Notes: generated by a model not told the origin, from the letters alone. A DNA stretch of 64,000 nt from Sistotremastrum niveocremeum HHB9708 (GCA_001630475.1 KV419405.1:305769-369768); one strand, 5' to 3'; positions 23,139-35,538 are shown, counted from the first letter of the stretch. Translations and numbers: made by a program.

Positions 23139-24432
23139 ATGGCTCCCAGCAATACCGCTAAACAACGCTCAGCCTCCTCTCATCGTCAGAGATCATCTCT
23201 AAGCACATCCGCACAGACCGCCGCGGCCGGGCTACTTCCAAAGCCTAGGGCAAAGGTACGCCGCCATCCTTTCGTCGTTAATCGTCATACCACTCACGAT
23301 TCATCCCTTGAATTCGCAGAAAGGGAGCACGGATCCTGCCATTGCGTATTTCTGTGAATTTCCAGGATGTCGCAAGGCCTTTGGTAGAGAACACGACGTG
23401 AAGAGGCATGCAGTTGATCATAGTCCCGATCCAAGGTATGTGTCTCTTACTCTGAAATTGCCAAAAGTCTGAAATACTTCTTCAGACCCTTCAAATGTAA
23501 TCTAGACGGGTGTCGACAGGACTTCTCTCAATTGGATGGCCTGAGGCAGCACCAGCGAAGCGGACAACAGTGAGTCCATAGTTTACTACTCTCGCAACGA
23601 ATGGTACTCACTCTACGGTCCAGCTTCAATAAACGGGACTATAAATGTCGATGGCCAGGCGCCCAGTGCGAAAGGGCGTTCAACGATCGATCGGCGCGTA
23701 CACGCCACTATCGATTCGTTCATGGTCCCGAAAAATACCTGCGATATTATTGTCCTTTCGATTGTGGCGCACAGTAATGTCAATTTTCTATGGTGCTAGT
23801 TACCTGCTGACCGAGTCCACAGTTATAAGCGTCCGGGTAATATTTCTGGCCACTGTCAGAAAAAACACCCAGACGCTGGGTATGACATGCCAGAACCAGA
23901 ACCATTACGGGGTGAATATCTCGGGGACATCAGTACCCAAGAGAACTCCGCCAACATGGAGGTTGACCGAGACGAAAGTGGTAGCAGCCTGGCAGACGAT
24001 GCTCAAGGAGGGCAAAAGAGTCAGGCTGCATCTGCATCTCGGGTTTTGACCCAAAACACAAATCCAGCAACACATTTCCCAATCCGACAAACATCGGACC
24101 ATTGGAGCCGCGCTCTGTCCGACCAGTCCCCATCTCCATCCTCATCTCCTGCTCCAATTCCGAGTGTTTCCACGGCACAACAACAGAGAGCCACAGAAGA
24201 GAGCAATCAGACCGATCTATACTCTCACGCTTATACAGGGCCTCTCAAGACTCTTGAGACCGACCCACAGGCTCCTCTCGTCTCTGACGACATGCCTTTC
24301 GCATGGGTTCCGCGTCTCGAGTCGTTCTATGAGACCGGTTCTATCCCCTCCTCTCCCCAACCTACGAAGGCCGAGACCCGAAAGCGATGGTCACTATCAT
24401 GGATCCTATCCACGGACGAGGACATAGAGTGA
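23139..24432 (+). CDS. C2H2 zinc-finger protein, probable transcription factor
   Basis: Five exons (23139-23255, 23320-23435, 23486-23569, 23624-23773, 23823-24432) give 358 residues. There are four C2H2-type fingers in tandem: CEFPGCRKAFGREHDVKRH, CNLDGCRQDFSQLDGLRQH, a third starting CRWPGAQCERAF and ending RHYRFVH, and a fourth, CPFDCGAHYKRPGNISGH. The start is basic and Ser/Thr-rich; the C-terminal half is disordered, rich in Ser, Pro and Gln, and ends in an acidic tail (STDEDIE). The arrangement suggests a sequence-specific DNA-binding regulator in the nucleus, with the tail as activation or interaction region. Targets cannot be told from sequence. Upstream context CACCGCCATGG is a strong start. 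Confidence 0.85.
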
Positions 24433-25211
24433 AGCTCGAAGAAGAACAAACTGACAACTCGATGTTAGCGAGTTTGTTTTTTCTTGTGTGAGAATCTGTC
24501 ACAAGGAACATGAGTCCCTTTGTAAACGAGATCGTGGACCAATATGTAGTCATACCTCTCTCACGGATCCTCCTTGACGCATGTAAGAGATTCGAGGGCC
24601 TAATCACCAATCACTCAGAACGAATACACAATCATGTTGATCGAGATTACCGATAGCTCTTTGATCGGCGCTATGATCCCCCACTGGCATATATAGGTTT
24701 CTCTCTATGTGGAGCGCAGCAGTAGAGGCATGGAACTGAGAAATTTGAAGGACCGGACAGCGTGGAGATGAGCAGCGATCGTGAAATCAGCTAACGAAGG
24801 CACAATCTACGACGATGAGTCAAGGCTGTATCGAGTGACGAGTCTGCACTCCAGAAGCATACACCTTAAAAGAAGGCAACAGCCCAGGAATAAAAGGCTC
24901 TGAACGAGACCATGTAGCCGTTGTCTGCAGCAGAAAGCGGTGTCGTGCTGGCAAGGATATCGATGCATCGTGTACAAACGCGGCAATCACCTTCAATCGC
25001 GAAGACGGAGTTAACGGTATTCAGCCCGAGCTATGGAATCAACTCTCGGCACTGGCATTATATTCTTCGACATGGTTATAGTAGTCAATTAAAGGAAGAA
25101 AAAAATCTAATGAAATAGAGCAGGCGATAAAGAGAACAGCTCTACCATGCCAATGTAATACAATCGTCCAAGCGAAAAATTAGAGGGTGGGGGGTTTGTC
25201 TATACGCCGTG
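24433..25211. other. Gene-free gap
   Basis: Lies between the 3' ends of the zinc-finger gene and the first Kre9/Knh-like gene. No credible coding frame is seen. Confidence 0.5.
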
Positions 25212-26093
25212 CTAATAAAATATGAATAATGAAAGGATGCTGAGAAATTTGAACAGGTCCGTAATATTTGGAAGTCCATTTTTGAATCCGACTGATGTAA
25301 CGGCGCTGGGCTGAACACCGGCTACGGAAGTTGCTTCGCCTGCCTGGCTATTCACCTTGCTGATAATTGAAGCAACGGATGATGATGGTCCTGGCGTGAG
25401 GGAAGGGGTGGAACCGCTGGAAGATGGTGATGATGTGGCTGAAGAGCTCTGAGACGGGGGTGGAGCAGTACTCGAAGTGACAGTGACTGGACTCGTGGAT
25501 GTGGTCGTGCCATTGACGGAGCTCGTCGTCGAGCTGCTGGGCAAGGAAGAAGTTGAGGAAAGGGAAATACTGGCATTGGAACTGACAGAGATGATGGATG
25601 ATGAGCGGGATGGATTGGGAGCGACGCCGATGCCAAATGCCTGTGAAGGAGGGCTGACATTTCCTTCGACGAGAACTGTGGCGAGTTGAGCTTTTGTCTC
25701 GAGTCTGTTTAATCACGTACGTGCAACGACATAGCTATTTCCGTTCGATTTTTGCGGGACTATGACCTCTACTCGGCCAGCGGCAAGTGGAAATTTTGTA
25801 GCTGCGAATACCCCGCTTGGAGCTAAGTCATCCGTGGTAGCAAAGAACACATCAGCGGTGATATCTCCTGGAACTGCATTCCTATAAGTGAGATAGGGTC
25901 AAAGTTCGAGGATGTCGGGATACAGCTTCCTGGCCTACCAGGTAACATTATGGGTTTGTCCAACGAACCAAGTCGTGTGGCCATTAGGATACGTAATGAT
26001 TGGGAAGATACTGTTCGTTTGCTTCCTGACATGAATTCCGTTGACTTTCTGGAAACATAGGAAAATTAGGAAGGCAAGATGCTTGAAGTTCAT
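25212..26093 (-). CDS. Kre9/Knh1-like, Ser/Thr-rich GPI-anchored surface protein 1
   Basis: Exons 26093-25939, 25881-25721 and 25675-25212 give 259 residues. A signal peptide (MNFKHLAFLIFLCF) precedes the Kre9/Knh-type beta-sandwich: FPIITYPNGHTTWFVGQTHN, then the conserved W at the first splice, FPLAAGRVEVIVP and NGNSYVVAL, ending AFGIGVAPNPS. A long Ser/Thr-rich stalk and a hydrophobic GPI signal (FKFLSILSLFIFY) follow. In yeast, Kre9 and Knh1 are needed for cell-wall beta-1,6-glucan; mushroom members are mostly uncharacterised surface proteins. The intron positions and phases equal those of the paralogue at 31.5 kb. An alternative upstream ATG in frame lies at 26117. Confidence 0.88.
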
Positions 26094-29000
26094 GATGTTA
26101 ATTCGTGTCGACGTCATGGATGGAAAGAAAACCCTTCGGCGCTCGGAATTCGGAGCCTTCTCGAACCTCGCGCCCAGGACCGGCCTCTCCTTTCCAAGCC
26201 AGGCATGCCTGATACTTCGCTGAATATCATCACTTCACTGGGCTAAATTGACATGGGCGTATAGACAACAAACTGGACCCCGTTTTCTGACCTATTCGAC
26301 TTCTGCCAGTGCAACAAAGGTGTTAGTCCTGAGATTCACGGACTTCTGGCTGCCACCACCCCTAGATCTTCTACCGCCAACGGGAATTTCAAGTTGAAGG
26401 TAACTCAACTCACCCAGTGGACGACATGAGAAGTTATTCGTTTGAAATGATCAATTCTATTCATATTGACAGCCGGGCATCTCCATCGCTTCCTATAGCG
26501 ATTCTGGTGAGCTCTCTCATGTCATCAAACTGATTCTGCGTGTTGTTACCTACCGGATGGGCACCCACCTGTCTCGACATATCACGAGCCCATGTCCCCC
26601 TGTTCGAAGCTCGATGCTCCGCTCGTGAAGCCTTCCCTCTGGCTACTATGCCTTCCAGAAGTGCTTCTGACCGCTGAGATAAAATCGCTGCAATGCAACA
26701 ACGGCGGAAATCTACGTCGTAAGATTAGCATTTGATCATATCTGTGGATGACGCTGATTACCGTCTCCTCCACTGACAGATCACGGTGACTGGACTCCTT
26801 GCCCCCCGCTAGAAGCTTTCGAGATGCTAATTGACCTGCGCTGGTCTGCCTGGTAAGGGCTGGATGACGTTACGATCTAATATCTGAACATTCCACTAAC
26901 TTCATGCCAAAATGTTTAGGGCGACTTTGCTCACTGTACTTCGGCTTTTGATTCAACGCTTGATCTTGCAAATCCATATTGCGCCCAATTTACGTGAACA
27001 CTTGTACAAGTAACCCAACCCAGAAGAGCGAAGCAGCCCCTTTCGCGGGACCCTCCGGCACAGGACGGCGAACGAGCCCCAGAATTTCACCATCATGGCA
27101 TGCCCGCTATGGATATATCTGTCCGGGATATCAACTTCTGTTCGCCCTCAATTATCTCTTGGATGACTTGTCTTCTTTCCCCTTTGACCGCCGATTCGCT
27201 CCTGCTTTCTCAACGTGGCGTTCCTGCAAAGCAATTCTTATGTAACCCCACCTTTAAGCTGGTTCATACGCTCCACATCAAGCGGTCTCTTGTGCCTGTC
27301 ATCAGCCTCCTTAATTCATGAAATCAGATCCCCCTGCATGTCTGTTTCGGATCCTGACAATGTGCCGTCTTGCAGCGGAAAGATTGATTCTAAGGAATTT
27401 GTCAAGACCACACGCGTATTTCCCAATTTAGTGGTCGAACATGCCATCGCCCTGGTTCGTTCACATATTCTTCGCTTAAGCCTCGTTGAGTGAGAACCCC
27501 TCTGTTCGGTTGCTAGTGCAACGACTGGCTCGTGTTTCGACGCGGAAGTACTCCCGTCGCTTCTCCGAAAATGAACGCTATACAGGATGCTAAGAGCGAA
27601 ATTTCCTCTGAGTAAACTTTCGATATCGCCTCTCAGGCGAGCTATCTGGCATGCTTGTGAGTTCGGGGGATTTCTTACTCGTTAATCTGGACAGCTCATG
27701 CCGCCGTAGTCTACGTCTGGATCAATGATCAGTTTGAGGTATTGATTGATATTCTTTGTTTCGTGTGATCGATCTAACTGAAGCTCGCATATAGATCGAC
27801 AACAATGTGCTGAAAGACTCGGTTAAACGAACGAGTCTCAGGTCAATAACTGTATGCTTCCTTTCGGGATCATAGTTCCACGTTGTCCCTTGGTTATGGC
27901 TCTAGCGAGGCAAGTGACAAGCTAGGCGAGCATCTGGCCATAGTCGAGGAACAGCGTGCCATCAGGGGAATCATTTTTGCCGCCTTGCCAAGGCACGTTT
28001 GGATCCTCTAAAGCGAAAAACACCCACTGGCATAGTTTGGATGCCACAGACCGCGTGACCATCAAAGTTTGATCGTGGCATGATTATCCGGAAGGCGGTG
28101 CCCAGGTATACTCTTAAGGAACACTTCAAGAGGCGCCGTTGATGGGACGACGATAACTTCCTAATGCATTTACAGCGGCGTCGATTGCATTCGCTGTCAT
28201 CGTCCGTGCCGAAATTGGTTCCGCTGCTTCAGGCCGTGAAAGAAATAAGAAGTGTGCGATACAGCTCAACTCGAGTAGTCGTACCGTGGTCGTGGGCTTC
28301 CGGATTGTACTATAAATATTTGTTTTCAGGGTTCGGCCTTCAGAAGGTAATCGCACCGTAGTAGTACCGTAGTGCCCTCGATTCATCGAAGGCTCGAAGC
28401 TATTAGCGCTCCATGGACAGGTTGCACAGCTATTGCGAAATATCTGATCAATTGCAATGGATTGATCTCAACAGGACGAAGGCTTCTTCGGGCTCGGTTC
28501 ATCCAGTGTTCTCATCTCTATGGCAGATCGTTACCTCCTCCATTATCAGTCGATGTCCTGGTCTGCGTCATAGTTGGCGTACGACCTCAAGCCTAATGGG
28601 TCGGCGGTCCTCCGTTTGTCCTTCGGCTAGACGAGTCCGCGTGCTTCCATATCCAGGAAGATCAACCCGTGCATCAAATTCACAAAGCAGCTTACACCTC
28701 GCCTGCAATTGAAGCTCGTTCGATTGGACCTTAGAAGTATGTCTCTATCTTGCCTGATACAGCACAGATTGAGCTGATGACGGTGACACAATCCCAAGAG
28801 GCTCATCAATCCCTAAGCAAGATATCTTATTGACTGATGAAGGTTGCCTGTCTATGCGCGGAGGTGAGTCGGTCCAAACGATGCCATCACTCCAAGATTC
28901 ACGGAGTTCTCAAAATACAATACATGACCATGCGTCTCACGCTAGGGTCCACTTCCTTCGCTGATGGGAGTCGGGCCCGGATCCCTAGAGAGGAACAGCT

Positions 29001-29128
29001 AACCGAAACCATGGTATTGACCCTTCAATTGTTCCGAAATACAGATCTAGTTGAGATACTTAAGACCCTCATTGTCTAGCGTGAACCTCCTGTCAACTTT
29101 CGGAGAGCCAGCTCCTGTAGTATCAACC
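26094..29128. other. 3-kb region without a confirmed gene
   Basis: The stretch lies between the start of the first Kre9/Knh-like gene and the DUF6534 gene. Frames at 26979-27245 (plus), 28126-28386 (minus) and 28413-28712 (plus) are open but unlike known proteins and lack exon partners. TACTATAAATATT at about 28308 resembles a TATA box with no gene attached. Decayed gene remnants are plausible. Confidence 0.4.
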
Positions 29129-31077
29129 ATGCCCTCTCCCGCGGTCCAAACGATCTCCAATATCTCCTTCGGCATTGTACTCTTGGGTGTCCTGACTGCC
29201 ACCATGTAACTCGTTTCCCCTCTTTTCGCGGGCTCTGGCTCATCTGTTTCCTTTTGCAGCGTCCATGGAGTCATTGGTCTGCAAGCTTGTCTCTACTGGA
29301 ATGATTACCCCGATGATCGACGCATCCTGAGAGGCATGGTATGTTCTCTCCATTGTCCTCCGGCTTACACTACAGAAGTAGCTGATCACAGCCTCCAGAT
29401 CTGTACCATCATGTAGGCTCATTTGATCGCTTGTCGTGTCTTATCTAAGCGAGGTTCAAGGACCCTGGAATTCATTCACATGGGATTTTGTTGGCACTTC
29501 ACCTTCTCTGACCAATTGAATTCCCTCTTGCATCCAGAGAGACTACTTGAGCCCCTTTGGTGAGTCCACAATCGACCTGTCACACGAACGTTCTAACGAT
29601 GCGGTGTTTGTAGGACATTTAAGGTGAGCCATTCGGCCGTTGCCGCTGGTTGAATTGCTCGGACTCAAATGTTTACTCTTCGCGAAGGCCACTCTGCCCG
29701 TCACTGTTCGTATCTTTCCCTAATGTCGAACGAGAATTGACGTCCTATATATAGTCGATTACCCAATCCATTTGTCATGGCTTTTTCATTCTCCGAGTTT
29801 GGATCTGTGAGTGTTCTCAGGTTTTACACAACAGATTCCTTACCCCTAGCAGTGAGCAAACGCAACTCGAAAATCTGTGCAGCCCTGGTGCGCTATTTTC
29901 ATTCTCTCCCGCCTCTTCTTGGCCTGACACTTATTTCTCAGGCAAGCATCGATCTGGCAAGACTGTGTAGGAACATTATAATCTCAAGCAACCCGCCACT
30001 CACTGCTTTTTTTTCTCAGGCACCAGCATGGCTCTCACAGCTTTCATGTTCAAGGCCAGAACTTGGTTGGATCTTCACTCTAATCATGTATGTTGCGCTG
30101 GCGGATCTCCAATGACCCGAAGCCAAAGTCTCACTTTTTCTCAGGGTCTCTTCACCGCAACGTTTGCTCTGAGTGTGGCCAGCGACTTTGCGATCACAAC
30201 AGTCCTAAGTTTCTATCTCCGCCTAGCTCGTACTGGCAGCAAGCGGTGAGTTGCGAGAGACCTGGCCCGGAATAAGTCTGAATATGATATTGATTGTTGG
30301 TCGGCAGAACTGACGGCATGTTAAATTCCTTGGTTTATTATACTATAAGCAACGGTGCCTCCTTCGTGTAAGTAGACTTCTCTCCTCTTCATTTTCTCAG
30401 TGGTCTAACGCTGTATGCCAGTGTCGGAAATATCGCTGTACTTGTGCTGGTGAGCTTCACCAATTGCGGAGTCTGCCCTGCTCCGAGATTAACAAGTCCT
30501 CCAGTTCCTCCTTCTTCCCAACAATTTATCCTATGTCGCCGCCCTTGAAGTCGTCAGCAAACGTAGGATCGATATATTTACTGTGTAATCAAATCCTCAC
30601 GTTTTTCTCTTTAGTCTATGCGAACTCTGTTCTAAGCTCGTGCGCGCATTCTGATATGGAGATCCCGTACATTTTGCTAACCCATATCAAGGCTCAATGC
30701 TCGCTCAAACATCCGGAAGCGCTTCTTATCCAATGGGGGGTCGACGATCAAATCTGGACTCCCAACCTTCAAAAGACCCACATCCACTCAAGACTCGTCA
30801 GCTTCCAGCAGACTCTCTACAATACATCCTTTCTACACAATCGACGATGTCGAACCCGATACTCCGCTCACCCCACCTTCCGCAAAAACTATCATCGGGG
30901 TATGCTCCCATTAATACTCCTTTTTGTCTTCGTTCGCTGAATCATTAAACGTGTGTGCAGACCCCAGAACCATTCACACCCCGAGCCCTTTCGGAGATCA
31001 AAATCGAACGGACGGTTGAGACGTTCGAGATGTCAACATCTCGATCGTCTGAAGGAGATGCCTCGGATAAATGCTAA
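29129..31077 (+). CDS. DUF6534-type multi-pass membrane protein, middle part unresolved
   Basis: Exons 1 and 2 (29129-29205, 29260-29338) give MPSPAVQTISNISFGIVLLG and VHGVIGLQACLYWNDYPDD. Clear later exons hold SITQSICHGFFILRVW (about 29755), LSKRNSKICAAL, LARLCTSMALTAFMFKARTW, HGLFTATFALSVASDFAITT and TDGMLNSLVYYTISNGASFV. The C-terminal tail runs to DASDKC at 31077. This order of helices is that of the Agaricomycete DUF6534 family, plasma-membrane proteins of unknown function with about seven helices. Between 29339 and about 29730 I cannot find splices that keep frame through the expected second and third helices, so the gene may be decayed there or use unusual exons. It lies between two Kre9/Knh-like genes on the opposite strand. 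Confidence 0.7.
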
Positions 31078-31543
31078 ATGCTCCCGAGAAGCTGTGCACA
31101 GCATGCATATGCATAGGCGTGCTGTCGATCTGATTTGATGTGGACCGTCCCATCGATCAGCAATTCCTCGGACCTATCGGGTCCTCACTCCGATCATCGT
31201 CGTTTACTCCCATCCATCTTTGGCGTTGACAAGGGCGTTGATCTATCTTGCACTTTAACTTATTTGATTTATTATAGTGTACAGCTTCTTTATGTGCCCA
31301 CTCCCGTCATTTCGGACTCTTCTGATGCGGACTAGACACTTATGCATCGCACTCATGTCCATAATGTCGTTTAAAATTAACGTCGAGTACCTGGTAACTA
31401 GGTTCACACAAGCTCACGATCCATCAATATAGTACAAAGTTAATCAAGAAGAATCGTCCGGTCGTGTATACATTGGCGGTCGTGAGTAGTACTAAATCGT
31501 TAAAGACATAAATCGTCAAAGAAATCGTTCAGACAAATGTTCC
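31078..31543. other. Convergent 3' region
   Basis: Between the DUF6534 gene (plus) and the second Kre9/Knh-like gene (minus). AT-rich; nothing coding is seen. Confidence 0.5.
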
Positions 31544-32594
31544 TCAAAGCGTGAAGAACACGCCGAGAAGGGCAGCACCCATAGCCACGCCTGTTCCACC
31601 AACACGTACTGCAGCGTTAGAAGCGGAGGCAGTGGCGGCAGCACTGGCGCTCGAAGCTACACTGCTCCCGGCACTTGTAGCGCTCGAAAGTACGGAACTC
31701 TCACTACTCAAAACCGAGGAAACAGCAGAAGATGCAGCCGAGCTCTCAGAACTAGCTGCGCTAGAAACCGACGAGGCTCCCGAAGATGCAACGGATGAAG
31801 CAGAAGATGCAACTGAAGCTACGGATGAGAGTGACGACGTTGCCGACGCGATGGGTTCAGTTATGGTAGTCGGCGTTCCGCTTATGGTTGAAGTGACTAC
31901 AATCGCCGTCGGGGTGGACGTCGATCCTGACCCACTCACGCTTGAGCTCGCTGTAGTCGATCCGGAAGTTGACGTGGATGAGGACGCTGTGGTTGAGTTG
32001 GTGGCGGCGGAGCTCGAAGTTGAGCCAGAGGAAGTTGAGCTGCTCGTCGTGGTTATCGGGTTGGGTGCAACACCGATGCCGAAAGGATCTGAAGGTGGCC
32101 CGAAGGTGCCGTTCACAGCCACTATTTGGAATGCACAAATATTAAAACAAATCGAGGAATAATAGTAAAAGCACGCACAAGCGACGACATAGGTGTTGCC
32201 GGAAGCCACGTTCGGCACGGTTATTTCAATGCGGCCGGCAGATAGAGGAAAGTTGGTCGCTTGGAACGTAGTTCCGTTGGGATTCACGAAATTCGCCTGC
32301 AGAGCCAGGAAGACGGATGCGACTGTATCTCCACTGACAGGATTCCTATAATCATCACTCAAGGCTCAGTTTCATAAGGCCAATTCTGCCAAAGATGTCT
32401 CACCAGGTCACGTTGTGTCTCTGTCCAACGAACCACTCCGTATGAGAATTGGGATACGTGATGAATGGGATGGTGGATTGTCTCTTCATATTCACGGCCG
32501 TTCCATCAAGCGCTGCTGCATGTACGTTTACGACATTATAGGCGAGGGCAGCAATCACTGTGGCAATCCCGGCGACGACTGAGGGGTTGAACAT
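31544..32594 (-). CDS. Kre9/Knh1-like, Ser/Thr-rich GPI-anchored surface protein 2
   Basis: Exons 32594-32404, 32345-32179 and 32121-31544 give 311 residues. The signal peptide is MFNPSVVAGIATVIAALAY. The Kre9/Knh domain shows IPFITYPNSHTEWFVGQRHN, FPLSAGRIEITVPNVASGN and DPFGIGVAPNP, each aligned with the 25-kb paralogue. The stalk of more than 140 residues is nearly pure Ser/Ala/Thr, including many AASS and SSVAS repeats, and ends in a GPI signal (VAMGAALLGVFFTL). It is expected on the outer membrane face or in the wall. The opposite strand is open across the stalk only because of its biased composition. Confidence 0.88.
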
Positions 32595-33260
32595 GGTGGA
32601 CGTGAGGCGTAGGAAGGGTTGGGGGTCGTAACGACGCAAATGAAGGGTAGTGCATCCATTTTATAGTGGAACATCGTCACAGTCTGACGTGCCTCGTTTA
32701 TTTTCAAACAATGCCTCGCCTTCTTGTTCAGTTACCGGACAAGATCCAAATTAAGCCGAGCGTCTTACCTTTTATGGGCGTTGATGTCACTATTTCATCA
32801 AAAGATGACATCATTTGGGACAACAATTGCCCTTGTGACGGTGTTTGTGTGGAAATAACGAGAGTTTCGGACCAAATGTTAGCCGTCATGCTCATGGCCA
32901 GGCTCCGTCGTTGTCCGGTTCCGAACAGTGGCTCGGCGCCGGATGCTCCGGATTCGGCTAAGCATTTGGTAGACTGCTGCCGGTTGGTTCCGCGGTTCGT
33001 CGAATTCAGGTGCAAGCAAAGAAAACAGCCTTGATATTATATCGTATAGAGGAAGGTCGAACACAGGTAGAGCAAAAACAGCGAAGAGAAAGAAATAGCA
33101 ACTCTTGAGAATGGTTGACGAATGGTTGAACAGCTTCCCTGACAACCTTCAAAGAACAATGGAGAAAAGACAGCGACAAAATCGGAAGCGAATAACAAAC
33201 AAGGTCCGCAGATTCCACACCCCGTACTAGTACAGAAACAATCCACATGACGAGGGAAAT
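32595..33260. other. Gene-free gap
   Basis: It contains the promoter of the Kre9/Knh-like gene and the 3' side of the next minus-strand gene. No credible coding sequence. Confidence 0.5.
32650..32656 (-). promoter_or_regulatory. Likely TATA box of Kre9/Knh-like gene 2
   Basis: The minus strand reads CACTATAAAATGG about 60-70 bp upstream of the ATG at 32594. Confidence 0.5.
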
Positions 33261-34304
33261 TCAAATCCAGCCCACCGCAACTCCAGAACACGGGGACTGA
33301 ATCGTAGGCCCGGACGCAGACAGACGCGAAGGAGTGATGGTATCCCGGCGTCCTCCAGGACACAACGGCAAGTTGTCTCTTCTAGAGGTGTTTTCGTCCA
33401 CAGCGGAAGGCGGTCGCTTGAAATGGGAGGATCTATGCGTTCTCGGAGTCCCTTTACGGGTCTCGCCGAGAATCGTTCGAGGTTTAGGTGAGAGTTGATA
33501 CACTGCGGGGCGATGGCCCTTCTGAAGAGCTGTGGAGGAAACGGTCGATGAGGGAGGATGAGTGTAATCCGCATTCCGTCGTCGTTCTCTTTCTAGATCG
33601 TTCGTGTGGACTGCATTCTTTCCGAGACCCGTGTGGAGACTGGTCAAAGTCGACGCGAGAAGAGGCGTGTCACAAATTTCATCCCACAGCGCAAGTGTTG
33701 CTTGGCTCTTTGTATGCGATATCCCTTGCTTGTGCTCGTTTTCCGCCGGTACGATGATGGAGATGGAGGGAACAGGCCCCATTCCGACTGATTCGTCTAA
33801 CTCTCTCTCCAGTTTCTGTTTCTGTTTCTGGGCGACGTGCGACAATGCCAGGTTCCCCAATCCATGGTTTATCAATCCCAGGTGGAACCCACTGGCGCTC
33901 GAAGCGAGGCTAGGAGGAAAAGGTAGGGAGGGCGCATTGACGAATCCATAAGCGGATGAGATGGAGCGCGATATGACTCGTTCGTCTCGGTCGTGGAGTA
34001 CTGTATGCACAGTGCTGGACGATGTCGCCATTCGAAGAGGATGACGGGCGTGAGTGTGGGACTGCTGAGATCGAAGACTGGGCTGCGAATCGTGTCCAGC
34101 GACCCAAGATGAGCTTGCAGATGGTGCTTTCGTCGAGGTGTATCGGGTGGCCTGAGGTTGAGGCTTCGAGATCTTGCGATGCTTGGTCGCGACGGGAAGA
34201 TGAAGCTGAGTAGCAAAAATTCGCATTCGACGAGCCCAAGAGTTCGGAGGAACGGGATTAGAGAATAAATTGGACGACTGGGATTTGAGAGTTGGAAGAG
34301 GCAT
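33261..34304 (-). CDS. Hypothetical low-complexity protein, single exon
   Basis: An uninterrupted 347-residue frame starts at ATG 34304 (MPLPTLKSQSSNLFSNP) and ends VAVGWI. It is rich in Ser, Pro, Arg, Thr and His with no membrane segment. A few ordered-looking segments occur: SSAYGFVNAPSLPFPPS, LGLINHGLGNLALSHVAQ and SQATLALWDEICDTPLL. I do not recognise the family; it looks like a disordered, possibly phosphorylated regulator. It is divergent from the proteasome gene, the two ATGs being 173 bp apart, so they probably share promoter sequence. Confidence 0.65.
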   Translation of the reverse strand: MPLPTLKSQSSNLFSNPVPPNSWARRMRIFATQLHLPVATKHRKISKPQPQATRYTSTKAPSASSSWVAGHDSQPSLRSQQSHTHARHPLRMATSSSTVHTVLHDRDERVISRSISSAYGFVNAPSLPFPPSLASSASGFHLGLINHGLGNLALSHVAQKQKQKLERELDESVGMGPVPSISIIVPAENEHKQGISHTKSQATLALWDEICDTPLLASTLTSLHTGLGKNAVHTNDLERERRRNADYTHPPSSTVSSTALQKGHRPAVYQLSPKPRTILGETRKGTPRTHRSSHFKRPPSAVDENTSRRDNLPLCPGGRRDTITPSRLSASGPTIQSPCSGVAVGWI

Positions 34305-34477
34305 GGATTAAATAGGTGGATGTAATGAGCGTGCTTGATTATAGAGCGATCTGTAAAATAGAGGGACAGCGAGCGGGACAGAAAGACAGTGGTCGGGTTT
34401 TGCCGAGAGTCATCACTTGCGCGTCGAGTGCGCGTCGCAAGCCTTTTGCCACCGTACAAGTTACTACCACATCAACC

Positions 34478-35538
34478 ATGGCAAGAACGTCATACGACAG
34501 GTCAGTCTCAAATATATTCGTTATGTTGTTGGAGCTAACGGGTATACTAGATATCTGACCGTTTTCTCACCTGAAGGTCGTTTGTACCAAGTCGGTTCGT
34601 ATCCCAATTTCTTGATATCAGGTTAAGCCAGAACTCATGAAACTTGGTGCAGAATATGCCTTCAAGGCCATCACTGGATCGGGTCACACTGCTGTTGCAA
34701 TCCGAGGCAAAGATACCTCCGTCGTCATCACACAGAAGAAAGTGCCCGACAAGCTCCTTGACGCGTCTACCATTACGCACCTATACAGCATTACACCGTC
34801 AATAGGATGCGTAATTACAGGCTTAATGGGTGTGTTCATGTTCCCTTGGCGTTCACAAGCAATTGATCACTAATCCCTGTGTCAATAGCGGACGGACGAG
34901 CACAAGTATCGAGAGCGAGAGCAGAAGCTGCCGACTTCCGGTATAAATATGGTTATGAGATTACACCAGACGCGCTTGCACGACGGATGGCAAACATCAA
35001 TCAAGTATACACGCAACGAGCTGCCATGCGACCGTTGGGAATATGTACGTTCTCACTTGCGCCTTAGGTCGTCGGCCCATTCTCATGCTTCGTCTTAGCA
35101 ATGATTGTTGTCGGCCCTGATCCTGACTATGGTCCTCAGGTATTCAAACTTGATCCTGCAGGATACTTCGTCGGGTTCCATGCTACTGCTGCCGGGCAGA
35201 AACAGCAAGAAGCTATGAATCACCTCGAGAAGAAGTGGAAGAAGCTTGATGGTGGTGCTGGTGCAGACGATGCCGCGAAAGCAGGGTTGACATTAGGTCG
35301 GAATGCGGTTATTGAGGTACGTCCTGTTATCGTTCTGAGAGCGCATAAGCTGACTAAGATGTAGATGGCCATTGAGACGCTGTTGACTGTCCATTCATCG
35401 GATTACAAGGCCGGTGAGGTGGAGATTGGCCTCGTGTCGACGTCTGAGGATGAACCCGAAAAGACGAGAGGAATTTGGAGAGTCATGACTGAGGCCGAGA
35501 TTGACAAGCACTTGATCGCGTATGGAGAGAAGGATTAG
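34478..35538 (+). CDS. SCL1: 20S proteasome subunit alpha-1 (SCL1/PSMA6)
   Basis: Six exons (34478-34500, 34551-34594, 34653-34829, 34889-35044, 35099-35316, 35365-35538) give 263 residues. The alpha-subunit N-terminal signature [20 protein letters not shown] is complete across three exons. [34 protein letters not shown] and [15 protein letters not shown] match PSMA6 specifically. The C-terminus LTEAEID/HLVALAERD of the human protein corresponds to [17 protein letters not shown]. It forms part of the outer alpha ring that gates the proteasome and is non-catalytic. The first exon has only 23 nt. Near residues 180-200 it has a Gly/Ala/Asp insertion ([13 protein letters not shown]). Confidence 0.95.

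Noticed and set aside
31551-32162. Long acidic open frame (203 codons) on the plus strand opposite the Kre9/Knh-like gene 2
   Set aside because: It mirrors the Ser/Ala/Thr-rich stalk on the minus strand; Ala/Glu/Val bias comes from complementing that repeat. The minus-strand gene has signal peptide, domain, introns and GPI signal.
33488-33951. Open frames on the plus strand opposite the hypothetical 347-residue protein
   Set aside because: Shorter, mutually overlapping, and without splice support; the minus-strand frame is the only long uninterrupted one starting at a real ATG.
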